Source of the DNA: Cryptosporangium phraense | GTDB taxonomy: Bacteria; Actinomycetota; Actinomycetes; Mycobacteriales; Cryptosporangiaceae | Length of the DNA stretch: 64,000 nt | Assembly: GCF_006912135.1 (NCBI RefSeq) | Contig: NZ_VIRS01000006.1 | Location: 62,001 to 126,000 of the forward strand | Direction: 5' to 3' | In this document: one piece after another, positions 48,242 through 57,779 of the stretch | How the letters are laid out: each line of letters starts with the position of its first letter | How positions within the stretch are numbered: position 1 is the first letter of the stretch | Notes under the pieces: model-generated | The model's input: the letters and a program-made list of their open reading frames with translations, nothing else | Databases searched by the model: none | Told to the model about the DNA's origin: nothing | Program-made: the position numbers and the translations under genes

Positions 48242-48703
48242 TCACCCGTTGGCCGTGATCGCCGCCCGGGCCCGGGCGATCCGGTGGCGGAACTGGGCCG
48301 GCAGAACGACCGTGTAGAGCACGACCACGATCACGCTCCAGACCGCCGAGAGCACCGCGCTCGAGTCCAGCCCGTCGGACAGCGAGAACGCGAACCCGAT
48401 CAGCGCGATCGCGGCCCCCAGCAGCACGATCCAGCGAACCCAGCGGATCCGCCGGAACCCGCGCTCGGCCTGCCCGACCTCGAACCGGGCGCGCTCGACC
48501 GCCGCCCCGGCCAGCGCGGGCTCATCCACCGCCCGCCCGTCCCGGACCGCCCGTTTGATCTCGGCGGCCTGGGCCTCGGTCACGTCGAACATCGGAGCCT
48601 CGAGCCGATTCCGGACCAGCGCGGCGAGCCCGACCGCCACACCGAAGGCCACGAGGGCCAAGACCACGGTCACCACGGCGGCGATGAGCACGAAATCCGT
48701 CAC
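48242..48703 (-). CDS. small membrane protein, paralog B
   Basis: 153 aa, same architecture as its downstream neighbour: N-terminal helix, loop with AAEIKRAVRDGRAVDEPALA, two further helices and the terminal RARAAITANG. GTG at 48703. The two genes are 8 bp apart and surely co-transcribed; together they may form a heteromeric membrane complex (inference). Confidence 0.65.
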   Translation of the reverse strand: MTDFVLIAAVVTVVLALVAFGVAVGLAALVRNRLEAPMFDVTEAQAAEIKRAVRDGRAVDEPALAGAAVERARFEVGQAERGFRRIRWVRWIVLLGAAIALIGFAFSLSDGLDSSAVLSAVWSVIVVVLYTVVLPAQFRHRIARARAAITANG

Positions 48704-48744
48704 GCGTCCACATTCCCCAGTGGACGCTGCCCTTGAAACGCGGG

Positions 48745-49197
48745 CTAAAGCTCCGTCGAGTTGCAGGGACGGGCGCGGAGGGCGCTGACGTAGTCGTCGG
48801 GGGCGCCGGCCTCCTGGGCGGCCTCGGCGATCAGCCCGAGGTACCGCGCGGACGGCAGGCCGCCCTCGTAGGAGTCGAGCACGTGCAGCCAGGCCAGCGC
48901 CTCGCCCTCGAGCGTGTGCACCCGCACCTTGAGCTTCTGGTACAGCCCGCGGTCGGCGCCCTCCCAGGCGTCCAGCGTCGGCTCGTCGAACTCGCTGACG
49001 TCGTACAGCGCGACGAACACCCGCTCGTCGGGCGCCTCGACGATCGTCGCCAGCGCGCCCTCCCAGCCGAGCTCTTCGCCGCCGAAGGTCAGGCGCCACC
49101 CTTCCAGCCAGCCGATGCCGGCGCTCGGGGAGCGCGGGCACCGCTCTCGCATCTGACTCGGGTGCATGTTCGTCCCGTAGGCGGCGTAGAGGGCCAT
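48745..49197 (-). CDS. gamma-glutamylcyclotransferase-like protein
   Basis: 150 aa GGCT-like fold: YAAYGTNMHPSQM at the N-terminus is the YGSN-type substrate loop, and DAWEGADRGLYQK holds the expected catalytic Glu. Members release 5-oxoproline from gamma-glutamyl compounds. ATG at 49197 is preceded by TAGAGT placed 8 nt upstream for a leaderless start. Notably the window also encodes PxpBC, which would consume 5-oxoproline. Confidence 0.8.
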   Translation of the reverse strand: MALYAAYGTNMHPSQMRERCPRSPSAGIGWLEGWRLTFGGEELGWEGALATIVEAPDERVFVALYDVSEFDEPTLDAWEGADRGLYQKLKVRVHTLEGEALAWLHVLDSYEGGLPSARYLGLIAEAAQEAGAPDDYVSALRARPCNSTEL

Positions 49198-49205
49198 GGG
49201 TCCGC

Positions 49206-49211
49206 ACTCTA
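49206..49211 (-). promoter_or_regulatory. -10 box of leaderless gamma-glutamylcyclotransferase gene
   Basis: TAGAGT on the minus strand fits TANNNT and ends 8 nt before the ATG at 49197. It lies back-to-back with the lpdA promoter. Confidence 0.4.
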
Positions 49212-49242
49212 ACCGGCACCCTGGCCCGGTACAGCAGTCGGA

Positions 49243-49248
49243 TACTGT
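49243..49248 (+). promoter_or_regulatory. -10 box of leaderless lpdA
   Basis: TACTGT fits TANNNT and ends 6 nt before the GTG at 49255; no ribosome site exists. Confidence 0.5.
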
Positions 49249-49254
49249 TCTGAC

Positions 49255-50652
49255 GTGTCGCGCATCGTAATCATTGGTGGGGGTCCGGCCGGATACGAGG
49301 CAGCGCTCGTCGCCGCTCGCCTGGGCGCGGAGGTGACGCTCGTCGAGCGGGACGGCCTGGGTGGGGCGTGCGTTCTCTACGACTGCGTCCCGAGCAAGAC
49401 GTTCATCGCGTCGTCCGACGCGGCCACCGCGTTCAAGCAGGGCGACGCGCTCGGCGTGATGGCCTGCGAGCCGGAGGACGTCGAGGTCAACGCCCCGGCC
49501 GTGCACGGACGGGTGAAGGGACTGGCGCTGGCCCAGTCGGCCGACATCCGGGGCACGGTCGCTGCGACCGGCGTCGAGGTCGTGCGCGGCTTCGCCAAGC
49601 TCGACGGGCGCACCGGGCTGCGTCACGTCGTCACGGTCGAGCCGACCGGCGGCGCGCCGTACCGGGTCGAGGCCGACACCGTGCTGCTGGCCACCGGCGC
49701 GACCCCGCGGATCATCCCGGGCGCCGAGCCCGACGGCGAGCGGATCCTGACCTGGCGGGACGTCTACGACCTGCCCGAGCTGCCGAAACACCTGGTCGTC
49801 GTGGGCTCAGGGGTCACCGGCGCCGAGTTCGCCAGCGCGTACCTGGCGATGGGCGTGCAGGTCACGCTGGTCTCCAGCCGCGACCGCGTGATGCCGCACG
49901 AGGACTCCGACGCCGCCAACCTGATCGAGCAGGTGTTCGCCCGGCGCGGGATGACGATCCTCTACAAGGCGCGGGCCGAAGGGGTCTCGCGCACGGCCGG
50001 TGGCATCGAGGTGCGGCTGACCGACGGGCGGGTCGTCGAGGGCAGCCACGCGCTGATGACGATCGGCTCGGTACCGAACACCGCCGGCCTGGGCCTGGAG
50101 GAGAGCGGGGTCGAGACCGGCCCGGGCGGGTTCCTCACCGTCGACCGCGTGTCGCGGACCAACGTGCCCGGCATCTACGCGGCCGGGGACGTCACCGGGG
50201 TGCTGATGCTGGCGTCGGTCGCGGCCACCCAGGGGCGGATCGCGATGTGGCACGCGCTCGGCGAGGCCGTGCAGCCGCTTCGACTACGGACCGTGGCCGC
50301 GAACGTGTTCACCGATCCGGAGATCGCGACGGTCGGGTTCGGGCAGACCGCGGTCGAGGCCGGCGAGGTGCCGGCCCGCACCGTGACGCTGCCGCTGGGC
50401 ACCAACCCGCGGGCGAAGATGCAGGGGCTCACCGACGGGTTCGTGAAGCTGTTCTGCCGTCCGGCGTCCGGGCTGGTGATCGGCGGGGTCGTGGTGGCGC
50501 CCCGGGCGAGCGAGCTGATCCTGCCGATCGCGCTGGCCGTGGAGAACCACCTCACGGTCGAACAGATCGCCCGGACGATCAGCATCTACCCGTCGCTGTC
50601 CGGATCTCTCACCGAGGCCGCCCGCCAACTCATGCAGCACGAATTCGAGTAG
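49255..50652 (+). CDS. lpdA: NAD(P)H-quinone dehydrogenase (LpdA type flavoprotein disulfide reductase)
   Basis: 465 aa. FAD motif GGGPAGYEAAL, redox-active CX4C in GGACVLYDCVPSK, NAD motif VVGSGVTGAEFA and a C-terminal dimer domain. The C-terminal HxxxxE dyad of true lipoamide dehydrogenases is replaced by IYPSLSGSLTE, with no His, as in the mycobacterial LpdA (Rv3303c) group that reduces quinones with NAD(P)H. Starts at GTG 49255, likely leaderless. Confidence 0.9.
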   Translation: MSRIVIIGGGPAGYEAALVAARLGAEVTLVERDGLGGACVLYDCVPSKTFIASSDAATAFKQGDALGVMACEPEDVEVNAPAVHGRVKGLALAQSADIRGTVAATGVEVVRGFAKLDGRTGLRHVVTVEPTGGAPYRVEADTVLLATGATPRIIPGAEPDGERILTWRDVYDLPELPKHLVVVGSGVTGAEFASAYLAMGVQVTLVSSRDRVMPHEDSDAANLIEQVFARRGMTILYKARAEGVSRTAGGIEVRLTDGRVVEGSHALMTIGSVPNTAGLGLEESGVETGPGGFLTVDRVSRTNVPGIYAAGDVTGVLMLASVAATQGRIAMWHALGEAVQPLRLRTVAANVFTDPEIATVGFGQTAVEAGEVPARTVTLPLGTNPRAKMQGLTDGFVKLFCRPASGLVIGGVVVAPRASELILPIALAVENHLTVEQIARTISIYPSLSGSLTEAARQLMQHEFE

Positions 50653-50658
50653 TGGGCG

Positions 50659-50757
50659 GCCCGCCCAGGGCGGCGCTGACAGCCGCGCCACCCGACTTGA
50701 GTACGGACTAGTACGCGGCGTCGAGTGGCGCGGATGTCAGCGCCGCCCTGGGCGGGC
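50659..50757. repeat. 38-bp near-perfect inverted repeat downstream of lpdA
   Basis: Arms 50659-50696 and 50720-50757 pair over 38 bp with two mismatches, around a 23-nt loop. It starts 7 bp after the lpdA stop, so it may terminate transcription, but it is much longer than the other terminators here. A mobile palindromic element (REP or MITE type) is equally likely; no target-site duplication is evident. Confidence 0.85.
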
Positions 50758-50869
50758 TCCGGGTCAGAACAATCGCGCCTGGCGGCGCACTAGAAGCTGG
50801 CCCGTTGACTCATCGGGCGCCTGATGTGAGGGTGAAAACCGACCCGCTGTCTGGTTCCTGGGAGTCGTC

Positions 50870-51607
50870 ATGCAGGGCAGGACTGCGCTCGTCACCGGGG
50901 CGGCTAGTGGGATCGGGCTGGCGATCGCCGAAGCGTTCCACCGGGCCGGGGCCGGGCTCGTGCTGCTCGATCGGGACCCCTCCGTCGCCGAGCCGGCCGA
51001 GCGCCTCGGCGGCACCGCGCACGTCGTCGATCTGGCCGACCGGGACGCGATCCTCGCGCTCGGGCGTCTCGACGCGGACGTCCTGGTCAACGTCGCCGGC
51101 GTGCAGCACGTCGCACCGGTCGAGGACTTCCCGCCGGAGAAGTTCGCGCTGATCCTGGCCCTGATGCTCGAGGCACCGTTCCTGCTCAGCCGGGCCGTCC
51201 TGCCGGGCATGTACGAGCGTGGCTGGGGCCGCCTGATCCACGTCTCCTCGGCCCACGGGCTGCGCGCGTCGCCGTACAAGTCCGCCTACGTCTCGGCCAA
51301 GCACGGCCTGGAGGGCCTGTCGAAGGTGCTGGCGCTCGAGGCCGGCCCGAAGGGCGTCACCTCGAACACGATCTGCCCGGCCTACGTGCGGACGCCGCTG
51401 GTCGAGAAGCAGATCGCCGACCAGGCGCGCACCCACGGCATCGGCGAGGACGAAGTGATCGAGAAGATCATGCTGACCCAGCCGGCGATCAAGCGGCTGA
51501 TCGAGCCGTCCGAGGTCGCCGCGGCCGCGCTGTGGCTGTGCGACGACGCCGCGAGCTTCCAGAATGGGTCGGCACTCGTTCTCGACGGCGGATGGAGCGC
51601 GCGATGA
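50870..51607 (+). CDS. 3-hydroxybutyrate dehydrogenase (SDR family)
   Basis: 245 aa short-chain dehydrogenase. TGAASGIG cofactor loop, NVAGVQHV, catalytic Ser in HVSSAHGL and YVSAK; the stretch AHGLRASPYKSAYVSAKHG and NTICPAYVRTPLVEKQI closely match BdhA-type D-3-hydroxybutyrate dehydrogenases, which make acetoacetate. ATG at 50870 has a GGGAG ribosome site. Stop overlaps the next ATG (ATGA). First gene of a three-gene operon with two hydrolases. Confidence 0.88.
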   Translation: MQGRTALVTGAASGIGLAIAEAFHRAGAGLVLLDRDPSVAEPAERLGGTAHVVDLADRDAILALGRLDADVLVNVAGVQHVAPVEDFPPEKFALILALMLEAPFLLSRAVLPGMYERGWGRLIHVSSAHGLRASPYKSAYVSAKHGLEGLSKVLALEAGPKGVTSNTICPAYVRTPLVEKQIADQARTHGIGEDEVIEKIMLTQPAIKRLIEPSEVAAAALWLCDDAASFQNGSALVLDGGWSAR

Positions 51608-52449
51608 CGTATCGCCTGGAACAGGTCGCGGGTCTCACCGTGGGGGTGTGGGGAGAACCCAACGGCACCCCGGTGCTGGCCATTCACGGGATCACGGCCA
51701 ATCACCAGAGCTGGAAAGCCATCGCCGACGCCTACGACGGCCAGATCATCGCGCCCGACCTGCGCGGGCGCGGCGGCAGCTGGGAGCTGCCCGGTCCGTC
51801 GAGCATGGAACGGCACGCGGAGGACGCGCTGGCCGTCCTCGACGAACTCGGCGTCGAAAAAGCGATCATCGCCGGCCACTCGATGGGCGGGTTCGTCGCG
51901 TCGGTGCTCGCCCACCGGCACCCCGAGCGCGTCGAGCGGCTCGTCCTGGTCGATGGCGGTATACCGTTCCCGCCGATCGAGGACGACGTCGACCGGGTCA
52001 TGGAGGCGATCCTCGGCCCGGCGCTCTCCCGGCTGGAGATCACCTGGCCCGACCGCGAGGCCGTCCACCTGTTCTGGAAGGCCCACCCGGCGCTGTCCGA
52101 CTGGAACTCCTACGTCGAGGCCTACGTCGACTACGACGTCGGCGACGGTGAGACCGACCTCCGCAGCCGGATCGCGCCGGAGATCATCCGGGCCGACGGC
52201 CGGGACATGCACCTCGGCCAGGCCGCCAAGGACGCCTACGCCGACCTGCCGAACCAGCCGTTCCCGGCCGTGTTCCTGCACGCCGAGCGCGGTCTGCTGA
52301 ACGAGTCGACCTCGCTCTACGGCGATCCGGCGAAGTACGAGGACCACATCGCGGTCGAACGTCTCCCCGGGTCGAACCACTACACGATCCTGTTCCAGCC
52401 GCAGTACGCCGCCGCGGTCGCCCGCGCCCTGACGAACGGAGCCTCGTGA
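51604..52449 (+). CDS. alpha/beta hydrolase 1
   Basis: 281 aa alpha/beta-hydrolase. Oxyanion HGITANHQ, nucleophile GHSMGGF near residue 98, and catalytic His in GSNHYTI near the C-terminus. Cap domain from about 130 to 200. Esterase, lactonase or C-C hydrolase; substrate unknown. ATGA overlap with the dehydrogenase and GTGA overlap with the next hydrolase imply a shared pathway, possibly hydrolysis of 3-hydroxybutyrate esters or oligomers. Confidence 0.85.
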   Translation: MTYRLEQVAGLTVGVWGEPNGTPVLAIHGITANHQSWKAIADAYDGQIIAPDLRGRGGSWELPGPSSMERHAEDALAVLDELGVEKAIIAGHSMGGFVASVLAHRHPERVERLVLVDGGIPFPPIEDDVDRVMEAILGPALSRLEITWPDREAVHLFWKAHPALSDWNSYVEAYVDYDVGDGETDLRSRIAPEIIRADGRDMHLGQAAKDAYADLPNQPFPAVFLHAERGLLNESTSLYGDPAKYEDHIAVERLPGSNHYTILFQPQYAAAVARALTNGAS

Positions 52450-53516
52450 TGGACCTGCTCCTGCCCGGGATCACCACCCGTCGCATCCCGACCGAGCGAC
52501 TCACGACGAACATCCTCGAGGTCGAGAATCGCACCGACGGCGAGCCCGTCGTCTTCATCCACGGCAACGTCTCGTCGTCGCTGTTCTGGCAGTACGCGAT
52601 GCGCGACCTGCCGGCCACGTTCCGGCCGATCGCCGTCGACCTCCGCGGGTTCGGCGACAGCGACCCCGCGCCGGTGGACGCCACCCGCGGCCTGCGCGAC
52701 TTCAGCGACGACGTCGTGTCGCTGCTCGAGTGGCTCGAGCTCGACCGGGTGCACTTCGTCGGGTGGAGCATGGGCGGCGGGGTGGTGCTGCACCTGCTCC
52801 GCGAGCACCCGGCCCTGGTCCGGACGGCCACGCTGGTCAACCCGGTCTCGCCGTACGGATTCGGCGGGACGAAGGGCGTCGACGGCGTCCACCTGGAGCC
52901 GCCGGGCCTCGGGGCCGGCGCCGGATCGGCGAACGCCGAGTTCGTCGAGCGCCTGTCGGTCGGCGACCGCACGGCCGACGAGCCGGTGTCGCCGCGGGCC
53001 GTGCTGGGCAGCAGCTACGTCAAGGCCGGCTTCACGCCGGAGCCGGACGACGCCGACCGCTGGGTGGCCTCGATGCTCAGCACGCGTACCGGTGACGACA
53101 ACTACCCGGGGACGTCCGAGGTGACGCCGGAGTGGCCGGGCGTGCTGCCGGGGACGCGGGGCGTGCTGAACACGATGGCGCCCACGTTCTTCCGGGTCGA
53201 CGATCTCGACGTGATCGAGCCGAAGCCGCCGATCTACTGGATCCGCGGCGACTCCGACGTGATCGTGTCGGACACGTCGCTGTTCGACCTGGCCTACCTG
53301 GGCCAGATCGGTGCGGTGCCGGGCTGGCCGGGCGACGAGCTGGCGCCGCCGCAGCCGATGGTGTCGCAGACCCGGCACGTGCTCGACCGCTACGTGCTGG
53401 CCGGCGGGCGCTACGAGGAGCTGGTGATCACCGACACCGGTCACTCCCCGCACATCGAGAAGCCCAAGGAGTTCCTGGCCACCCTGGTCGAATCGATCAC
53501 GGAGTACACCGACTGA
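52446..53516 (+). CDS. alpha/beta hydrolase 2
   Basis: 356 aa alpha/beta-hydrolase with HGNVSSSLFWQ, nucleophile GWSMGGG near residue 104 and catalytic His in TGHSPHIEKP. A cap of about 120 residues is longer than in its neighbour. Only distantly similar to hydrolase 1, so not a recent duplicate. GTG at 52446 overlaps the previous stop; ATG at 52449 is an alternative. Confidence 0.85.
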   Translation: MMDLLLPGITTRRIPTERLTTNILEVENRTDGEPVVFIHGNVSSSLFWQYAMRDLPATFRPIAVDLRGFGDSDPAPVDATRGLRDFSDDVVSLLEWLELDRVHFVGWSMGGGVVLHLLREHPALVRTATLVNPVSPYGFGGTKGVDGVHLEPPGLGAGAGSANAEFVERLSVGDRTADEPVSPRAVLGSSYVKAGFTPEPDDADRWVASMLSTRTGDDNYPGTSEVTPEWPGVLPGTRGVLNTMAPTFFRVDDLDVIEPKPPIYWIRGDSDVIVSDTSLFDLAYLGQIGAVPGWPGDELAPPQPMVSQTRHVLDRYVLAGGRYEELVITDTGHSPHIEKPKEFLATLVESITEYTD

Positions 53517-53561
53517 AGATGTCCGTCCAGCCCGCGGACGACCTTCGGGCCCGACCGGGAG

Positions 53562-55301
53562 TCAGGCGATTTCGCAGACCGCCGCGCCGCTCGCGATCAC
53601 GTCCCCGACCGACGCGGACAGGCCGCTGATCGTGCCGGCCTTGTGCGCGGTGAGCGGCTGCTCCATCTTCATCGCCTCGAGCACGACCACGAGGTCCCCC
53701 TCGGCGACCTGGTCGCCGTCCGAGACCGCGATCTTCACGATCGTGCCCTGCATCGGCGAGACGACCGCGTCGCCGCCGGCGGCGACGCCGGCCTTCGCGC
53801 CCCCGGCCCGCTTCTTCGGTTTCTTCGACGGCTCCGCCGAAGCGACCCCCAGCCCGGCGGGCAGCGACACCTCGAGCCGCTTCCCACCGACCTCGACCAC
53901 GACCGTCTCGCGCGTCTCCGCTTCGGCCGCCGCAGCCGCCGCGGTGTAGGCCGGGATCTGGTTGTCGAACTCGGTCTCGATCCACCGCGTGTGCACGCTG
54001 AACGGCTCGGACGTGAACGCCGGGTCCCGCACCACGACCCGGTGGAACGGCAGCACGGTCGCGATGCCCTCGACCTGCATCTCGTCCAGTGCCCGGCGCG
54101 AGCGCTCGAGCGCCTCCTCGCGCGTCGACCCGGTGACGATCAGCTTGGCCAGCAGCGAGTCGAAGTTCCCGCCGATCACCGAGCCCGGCTCGACGCCGGT
54201 GTCGACCCGGACGCCCGGCCCGGTCGGCAGCACGAACGACTTCACCACGCCGGGCGCGGGCAGGAAGCCGCGGCCCGGGTCCTCGCCGTTGATCCGGAAC
54301 TCGATCGAGTGGCCGCGCGGCGCCGGGTCCTCGGTGATCCGCAGCGGCTCGCCGTCGGCGATCCGGAACTGCTCGCGCACCAGGTCGAGTCCGGACGTCT
54401 CCTCGCTGACCGGGTGCTCCACCTGCAGGCGGGTGTTGACCTCGAGGAACGAGATCGTCCCGTCGACCCCGACCAGGAACTCGACGGTGCCGGCGCCGTG
54501 GTACCCGGCCGCCTTGCAGATCGCTTTAGCGGCGTGATGGATGGATCCGCGCTGCTCGTCGTTCAGGAACGGCGCCGGCGCCTCTTCGACGAGCTTCTGG
54601 TGCCGCCGCTGCAACGAACAGTCCCGCGTCCCCACCACGATCACGGTGCCGTGGGTGTCGGCCAGCACCTGCGCCTCGACGTGCCGGGGATGGTCCAGGT
54701 ACCGCTCGACGAAGCACTCACCACGTCCGAAGGCGGATTCGGCCTCGCGGACCGCGGACGCGAACAGCTCCGGGATCTCCTCCAGCGTCCGGGCGACCTT
54801 CAGACCGCGGCCACCACCGCCGAACGCGGCCTTGATCGCGACCGGGAGACCGTGCTCCCGCGCGAACGCGACGATCTCGTCGGCGCTACCGACCGGGTCC
54901 TTCGTGCCGGGGACCAGCGGCGCACCGGCCGCGGTCGCGATGTGCCGGGCCTCGACCTTGTCGCCCAGCGCGGTGATCGCCTCCGGCGTCGGGCCGATCC
55001 AGGTGAGGCCGGCGTCGATCACGGCCTGCGCGAACGACGCGTTCTCGGACAGGAAGCCGTACCCGGGGTGCACCGCGTCGGCCCCGGAGCGCTTCGCGAC
55101 GTCGATGATCTTGTCGATGCGCAGGTACGAGTCGCCCGGGGTGTCGCCGCCGAGGGCGTAGGCCTCGTCGGCGAGCCGCGTGTGCAGCGCGTCCCGGTCG
55201 GAGTCGGCGTACACCGCGACGCTGGTCAGCCCGGCGTCGCGACAGGCCCGAGCGACCCGGACCGCGATCTCGCCCCGATTGGCGATGAGGACCTTGTGCA
55301 C
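53562..55301 (-). CDS. accA: acyl-CoA carboxylase alpha subunit (biotin carboxylase and biotin carrier)
   Basis: 579 aa. Biotin carboxylase domain (1-450): [45 protein letters not shown] biotinyl domain closes the protein with EAMKMEQ (biotin Lys about 545). AccA3-type subunit shared by acetyl- and propionyl-CoA carboxylases of actinomycetes; partners AccD and AccE are encoded near 60-62 kb. GTG at 55301 is preferred because GGGAGG lies 5 nt upstream and the domain begins at once; the ATG at 55319 adds six residues. Confidence 0.94.
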   Translation of the reverse strand: MHKVLIANRGEIAVRVARACRDAGLTSVAVYADSDRDALHTRLADEAYALGGDTPGDSYLRIDKIIDVAKRSGADAVHPGYGFLSENASFAQAVIDAGLTWIGPTPEAITALGDKVEARHIATAAGAPLVPGTKDPVGSADEIVAFAREHGLPVAIKAAFGGGGRGLKVARTLEEIPELFASAVREAESAFGRGECFVERYLDHPRHVEAQVLADTHGTVIVVGTRDCSLQRRHQKLVEEAPAPFLNDEQRGSIHHAAKAICKAAGYHGAGTVEFLVGVDGTISFLEVNTRLQVEHPVSEETSGLDLVREQFRIADGEPLRITEDPAPRGHSIEFRINGEDPGRGFLPAPGVVKSFVLPTGPGVRVDTGVEPGSVIGGNFDSLLAKLIVTGSTREEALERSRRALDEMQVEGIATVLPFHRVVVRDPAFTSEPFSVHTRWIETEFDNQIPAYTAAAAAAEAETRETVVVEVGGKRLEVSLPAGLGVASAEPSKKPKKRAGGAKAGVAAGGDAVVSPMQGTIVKIAVSDGDQVAEGDLVVVLEAMKMEQPLTAHKAGTISGLSASVGDVIASGAAVCEIA

Positions 55302-55332
55302 GCTCGCCTCCCTCGTCATCGGGAGCTTAACC

Positions 55333-56355
55333 TCAGCCGAACGGGGTCGGAGACGTTCCGATCGGGGCCACCACGCGCTCCAGCGGCACGAACTTGAAGT
55401 TCTGCTTGAGCACGGTCGAGCCGCGGACGTTGTAGCCGTCCTGGCAGACGAACATCCCGGCCGGGAACCCCGCCCCGAGCGGGCGCGAGGTCGCGTCGAT
55501 CCCGTCGGTGTCCTGGCACCCGTCGACGTCGCCGCTGTTCACGACCCGGAACCGACCGAGGTAGGCGTTGACCATCCGTCCGTACACGGTGAAGTCGCTG
55601 CTGCCCTGGGAGGAGGCGTACAGCCGGTCACCGGCGATGGCCAGCCCCTCGACGTCGGCCTGCAGGTGCCCGTCGCGCTCCGGGCGCGCGCCGTCGACCA
55701 GGACCCGCGAGTGCCGGGGGCTCGGCTCGGCGTCGTACCGCCAGATCCCGACCTTCTCCTCGGCCACGTACAGCGCCCCGGACGCGTCGTCGGCCACGCA
55801 GCCCTCGACCGTCCGCCCGAGGTTGAACAGCCGCACCGACCGGGCGTCCACCCGCGACCCGCGGACCGTCAGCTCGAACTCCTCCACCCGGCCGGACACC
55901 GCGGTCGGGAACGCGTACAGCTTGTCGGACACCGGCGACCGGTACATGCACACGCCGTGCGCGGTGACCGCGGTCGGGATGACCGCGGCCGGCCGCAGCT
56001 TCCGCGTCGCCGGGTCGACCAGGAAGATCCGCAGCACGCCCTCGTCGGTGTCGTCGTCCGCGGCCACCACCACGTCGTCACGCACGTCGACGTTGTTCGG
56101 CATGATGCCGGTGATCCGCTGCAGGAGGCGTCCCTGCAGGTCGTAGGTCTCCAGCGCGCCCATCTTGTCGGTGCCGATCACCATCGACCGCGACGAATCC
56201 GTGCGGTCGTACCAGATCGCCGGGTCGTCGGCCGCGTCGCCGGAGTGCTGCACCGGAGGCGTCTCGACGGTGGCGCCGGCCGTGGCCTGGCCGTCGGGCG
56301 CGGCCGCGGCTCCCGTCGACAGCAGGGCCAGCAGCACCACCAGTGCGATACGCAT
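55333..56355 (-). CDS. secreted beta-propeller phytase-like protein
   Basis: 340 aa with a signal peptide (cleavage near residue 20, GAAAAP). The rest matches 3-phytase/BPP-type propellers: [22 protein letters not shown] near the N-terminus, [33 protein letters not shown] and [13 protein letters not shown]. Such enzymes release phosphate from inositol hexakisphosphate with calcium. Phosphate scavenging outside the cell is the likely role. Leaderless-type promoter. Confidence 0.87.
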   Translation of the reverse strand: MRIALVVLLALLSTGAAAAPDGQATAGATVETPPVQHSGDAADDPAIWYDRTDSSRSMVIGTDKMGALETYDLQGRLLQRITGIMPNNVDVRDDVVVAADDDTDEGVLRIFLVDPATRKLRPAAVIPTAVTAHGVCMYRSPVSDKLYAFPTAVSGRVEEFELTVRGSRVDARSVRLFNLGRTVEGCVADDASGALYVAEEKVGIWRYDAEPSPRHSRVLVDGARPERDGHLQADVEGLAIAGDRLYASSQGSSDFTVYGRMVNAYLGRFRVVNSGDVDGCQDTDGIDATSRPLGAGFPAGMFVCQDGYNVRGSTVLKQNFKFVPLERVVAPIGTSPTPFG

Positions 56356-56361
56356 GGAGTA

Positions 56362-56367
56362 ACGGTA
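56362..56367 (-). promoter_or_regulatory. -10 box of leaderless phytase gene
   Basis: TACCGT on the minus strand fits TANNNT and ends 6 nt before the phytase ATG at 56355. Confidence 0.42.
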
Positions 56368-56396
56368 ACCACACAATCGGTAGCGATCGCGGAGGC

Positions 56397-56402
56397 TAGG
56401 CT
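56397..56402 (+). promoter_or_regulatory. -10 box of leaderless MFS gene
   Basis: TAGGCT fits TANNNT and ends 7 nt before the GTG at 56410; it is back-to-back with the phytase promoter in a 54-bp divergent gap. Confidence 0.42.
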
Positions 56403-56409
56403 GGCGATA

Positions 56410-57594
56410 GTGAGACTCGTCCGCACGCGCGCCACGTATCTCGTCTACGCGAGCCTCGGCTTCTACGGTTGGTTCATCTACGGCTTCGGCCCGGTCGTCC
56501 CCCTGATCCGCGACGAGCAGGGCACCAGTCGCGCGGTGGCCGGCCTGCACAGCACCGCGCTGGCCGCCGGCGCGCTCGTCGCCGGAGCGCTGTACCCGGT
56601 GCTGGCCCGCCGGATCGGCCGCAGCAACACGCTCTACGGCACCGTGCTCGGTCTCGGACTCGGGATCGTGCTGCTGGTGTCGGTCCCGTCCGCCCCGGCC
56701 GTGACGATCGCGGCCACGCTCTGCTGCGGGATCGTCGGCTCCACGTTGGTCAACGTCGCCCCGCCCGCGCTGCTCGACGTCCACGGCGCCGAGACGTCCG
56801 GTGCGGCGTTGGTCGAGGGCAACGCGATCGCGACCGGCACCGGCCTGATCGCCCCGCTGGCCGTCGGGCTCGCCCTCGACCACGGTTACGGCTGGCGGCC
56901 CGCGCTGCTGGTGGCGAGCGTGCTTGCGGCCGTGATCCTGGTGGTCGGCCGGTCCACCGGTGCCCGCCTGCCGTCCCCTCCGCTTCATTCTGACGATGGG
57001 CGGCGAACCGAAGTTGTAAATGCTGCCTTACCGGGCCGGTACTGGATCGCCTGGGGCGTCACGCTGTGTTGCATCGCGGCCGAGTTCGCGACCACGCTCT
57101 GGGCGTCGGACGTCCTCCGCGACCGGACCGGGGCGAGCGCGGCCCTGGCGACCGCGGCGGTGACCGCGGTGGTGGGCGGAATGTGCGCCGGGCGGATCGT
57201 GGGGGCGTTGCTCGCGGCCCGGTTGCCGGGGTTCGTCGTGTTGTTGCCGGCGCTGGGGGTGGCGCTGGCCGGGACGGCGGTGTTCTGGGGGGTGACCGCG
57301 GCGGGGTGGGCGATCGTCGGGCTGGCGGTTCTGGGGTTGGGGTTGGGGCCGTTGTTTCCGTTGTCGGTGGATCTGGCGTTGCGGGCTTCTGGGGGGCAGT
57401 CGGATCGGGCGGCTGGGTATTCGTCGTATGCGGCTGGGCTGGCGATCGGTGGGGGGCCGTTCATTCTCGGAGCCTTGGCCGACGTGGTTGGCCCGCACGC
57501 GGCGTTCTTAGTAGTTCCAGCCCTTTTCGCCGCAGCGGCGCTAGGGGTCCTAGGAGTCCGCCGCTCCACCAAGTCAACCCTGCTACCCGCGTAA
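56410..57594 (+). CDS. MFS transporter
   Basis: 394 aa with 12 predicted helices in two six-helix bundles and a central loop near residue 190. The A-motif-like RRIGRSNT between helices 2 and 3 supports MFS; the substrate is unknown. The GTG at 56410 starts a helix directly (RTRATYLVYASLGFYGW) and has a leaderless promoter. The last third uses a poorer set of codons (many TTG, GGG, TTT) than its neighbours, close to the start of the repeat tract. Confidence 0.85.
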   Translation: MRLVRTRATYLVYASLGFYGWFIYGFGPVVPLIRDEQGTSRAVAGLHSTALAAGALVAGALYPVLARRIGRSNTLYGTVLGLGLGIVLLVSVPSAPAVTIAATLCCGIVGSTLVNVAPPALLDVHGAETSGAALVEGNAIATGTGLIAPLAVGLALDHGYGWRPALLVASVLAAVILVVGRSTGARLPSPPLHSDDGRRTEVVNAALPGRYWIAWGVTLCCIAAEFATTLWASDVLRDRTGASAALATAAVTAVVGGMCAGRIVGALLAARLPGFVVLLPALGVALAGTAVFWGVTAAGWAIVGLAVLGLGLGPLFPLSVDLALRASGGQSDRAAGYSSYAAGLAIGGGPFILGALADVVGPHAAFLVVPALFAAAALGVLGVRRSTKSTLLPA

Positions 57595-57658
57595 TCCCTC
57601 AGCAGCCGCCCGAGAGCGCCGTCCCCTGCGCCGTGCGTACCTCTCGCCCGCGCTTCGA

Positions 57659-57702
57659 CGACTTTCCGGGCTTCTCCCGCCCCGCGAAGCCCCCAAAAGT
57701 CG
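57659..57702. terminator. palindrome left of the C-rich tract, probable terminator
   Basis: CGACTTT and GGGCTTC pair with GAAGCCC and AAAGTCG around an 11-nt loop. It lies 65 bp past the MFS stop. A closely similar sequence recurs at 58851-58894. Confidence 0.6.
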
Positions 57703-57779
57703 CAAACCCGCGCCCCCGCCCGCCGACCCCCGCCTTCTGCCCGCGCCCTCCACCCGCACCCTGCACCCCTGCACCCCTG

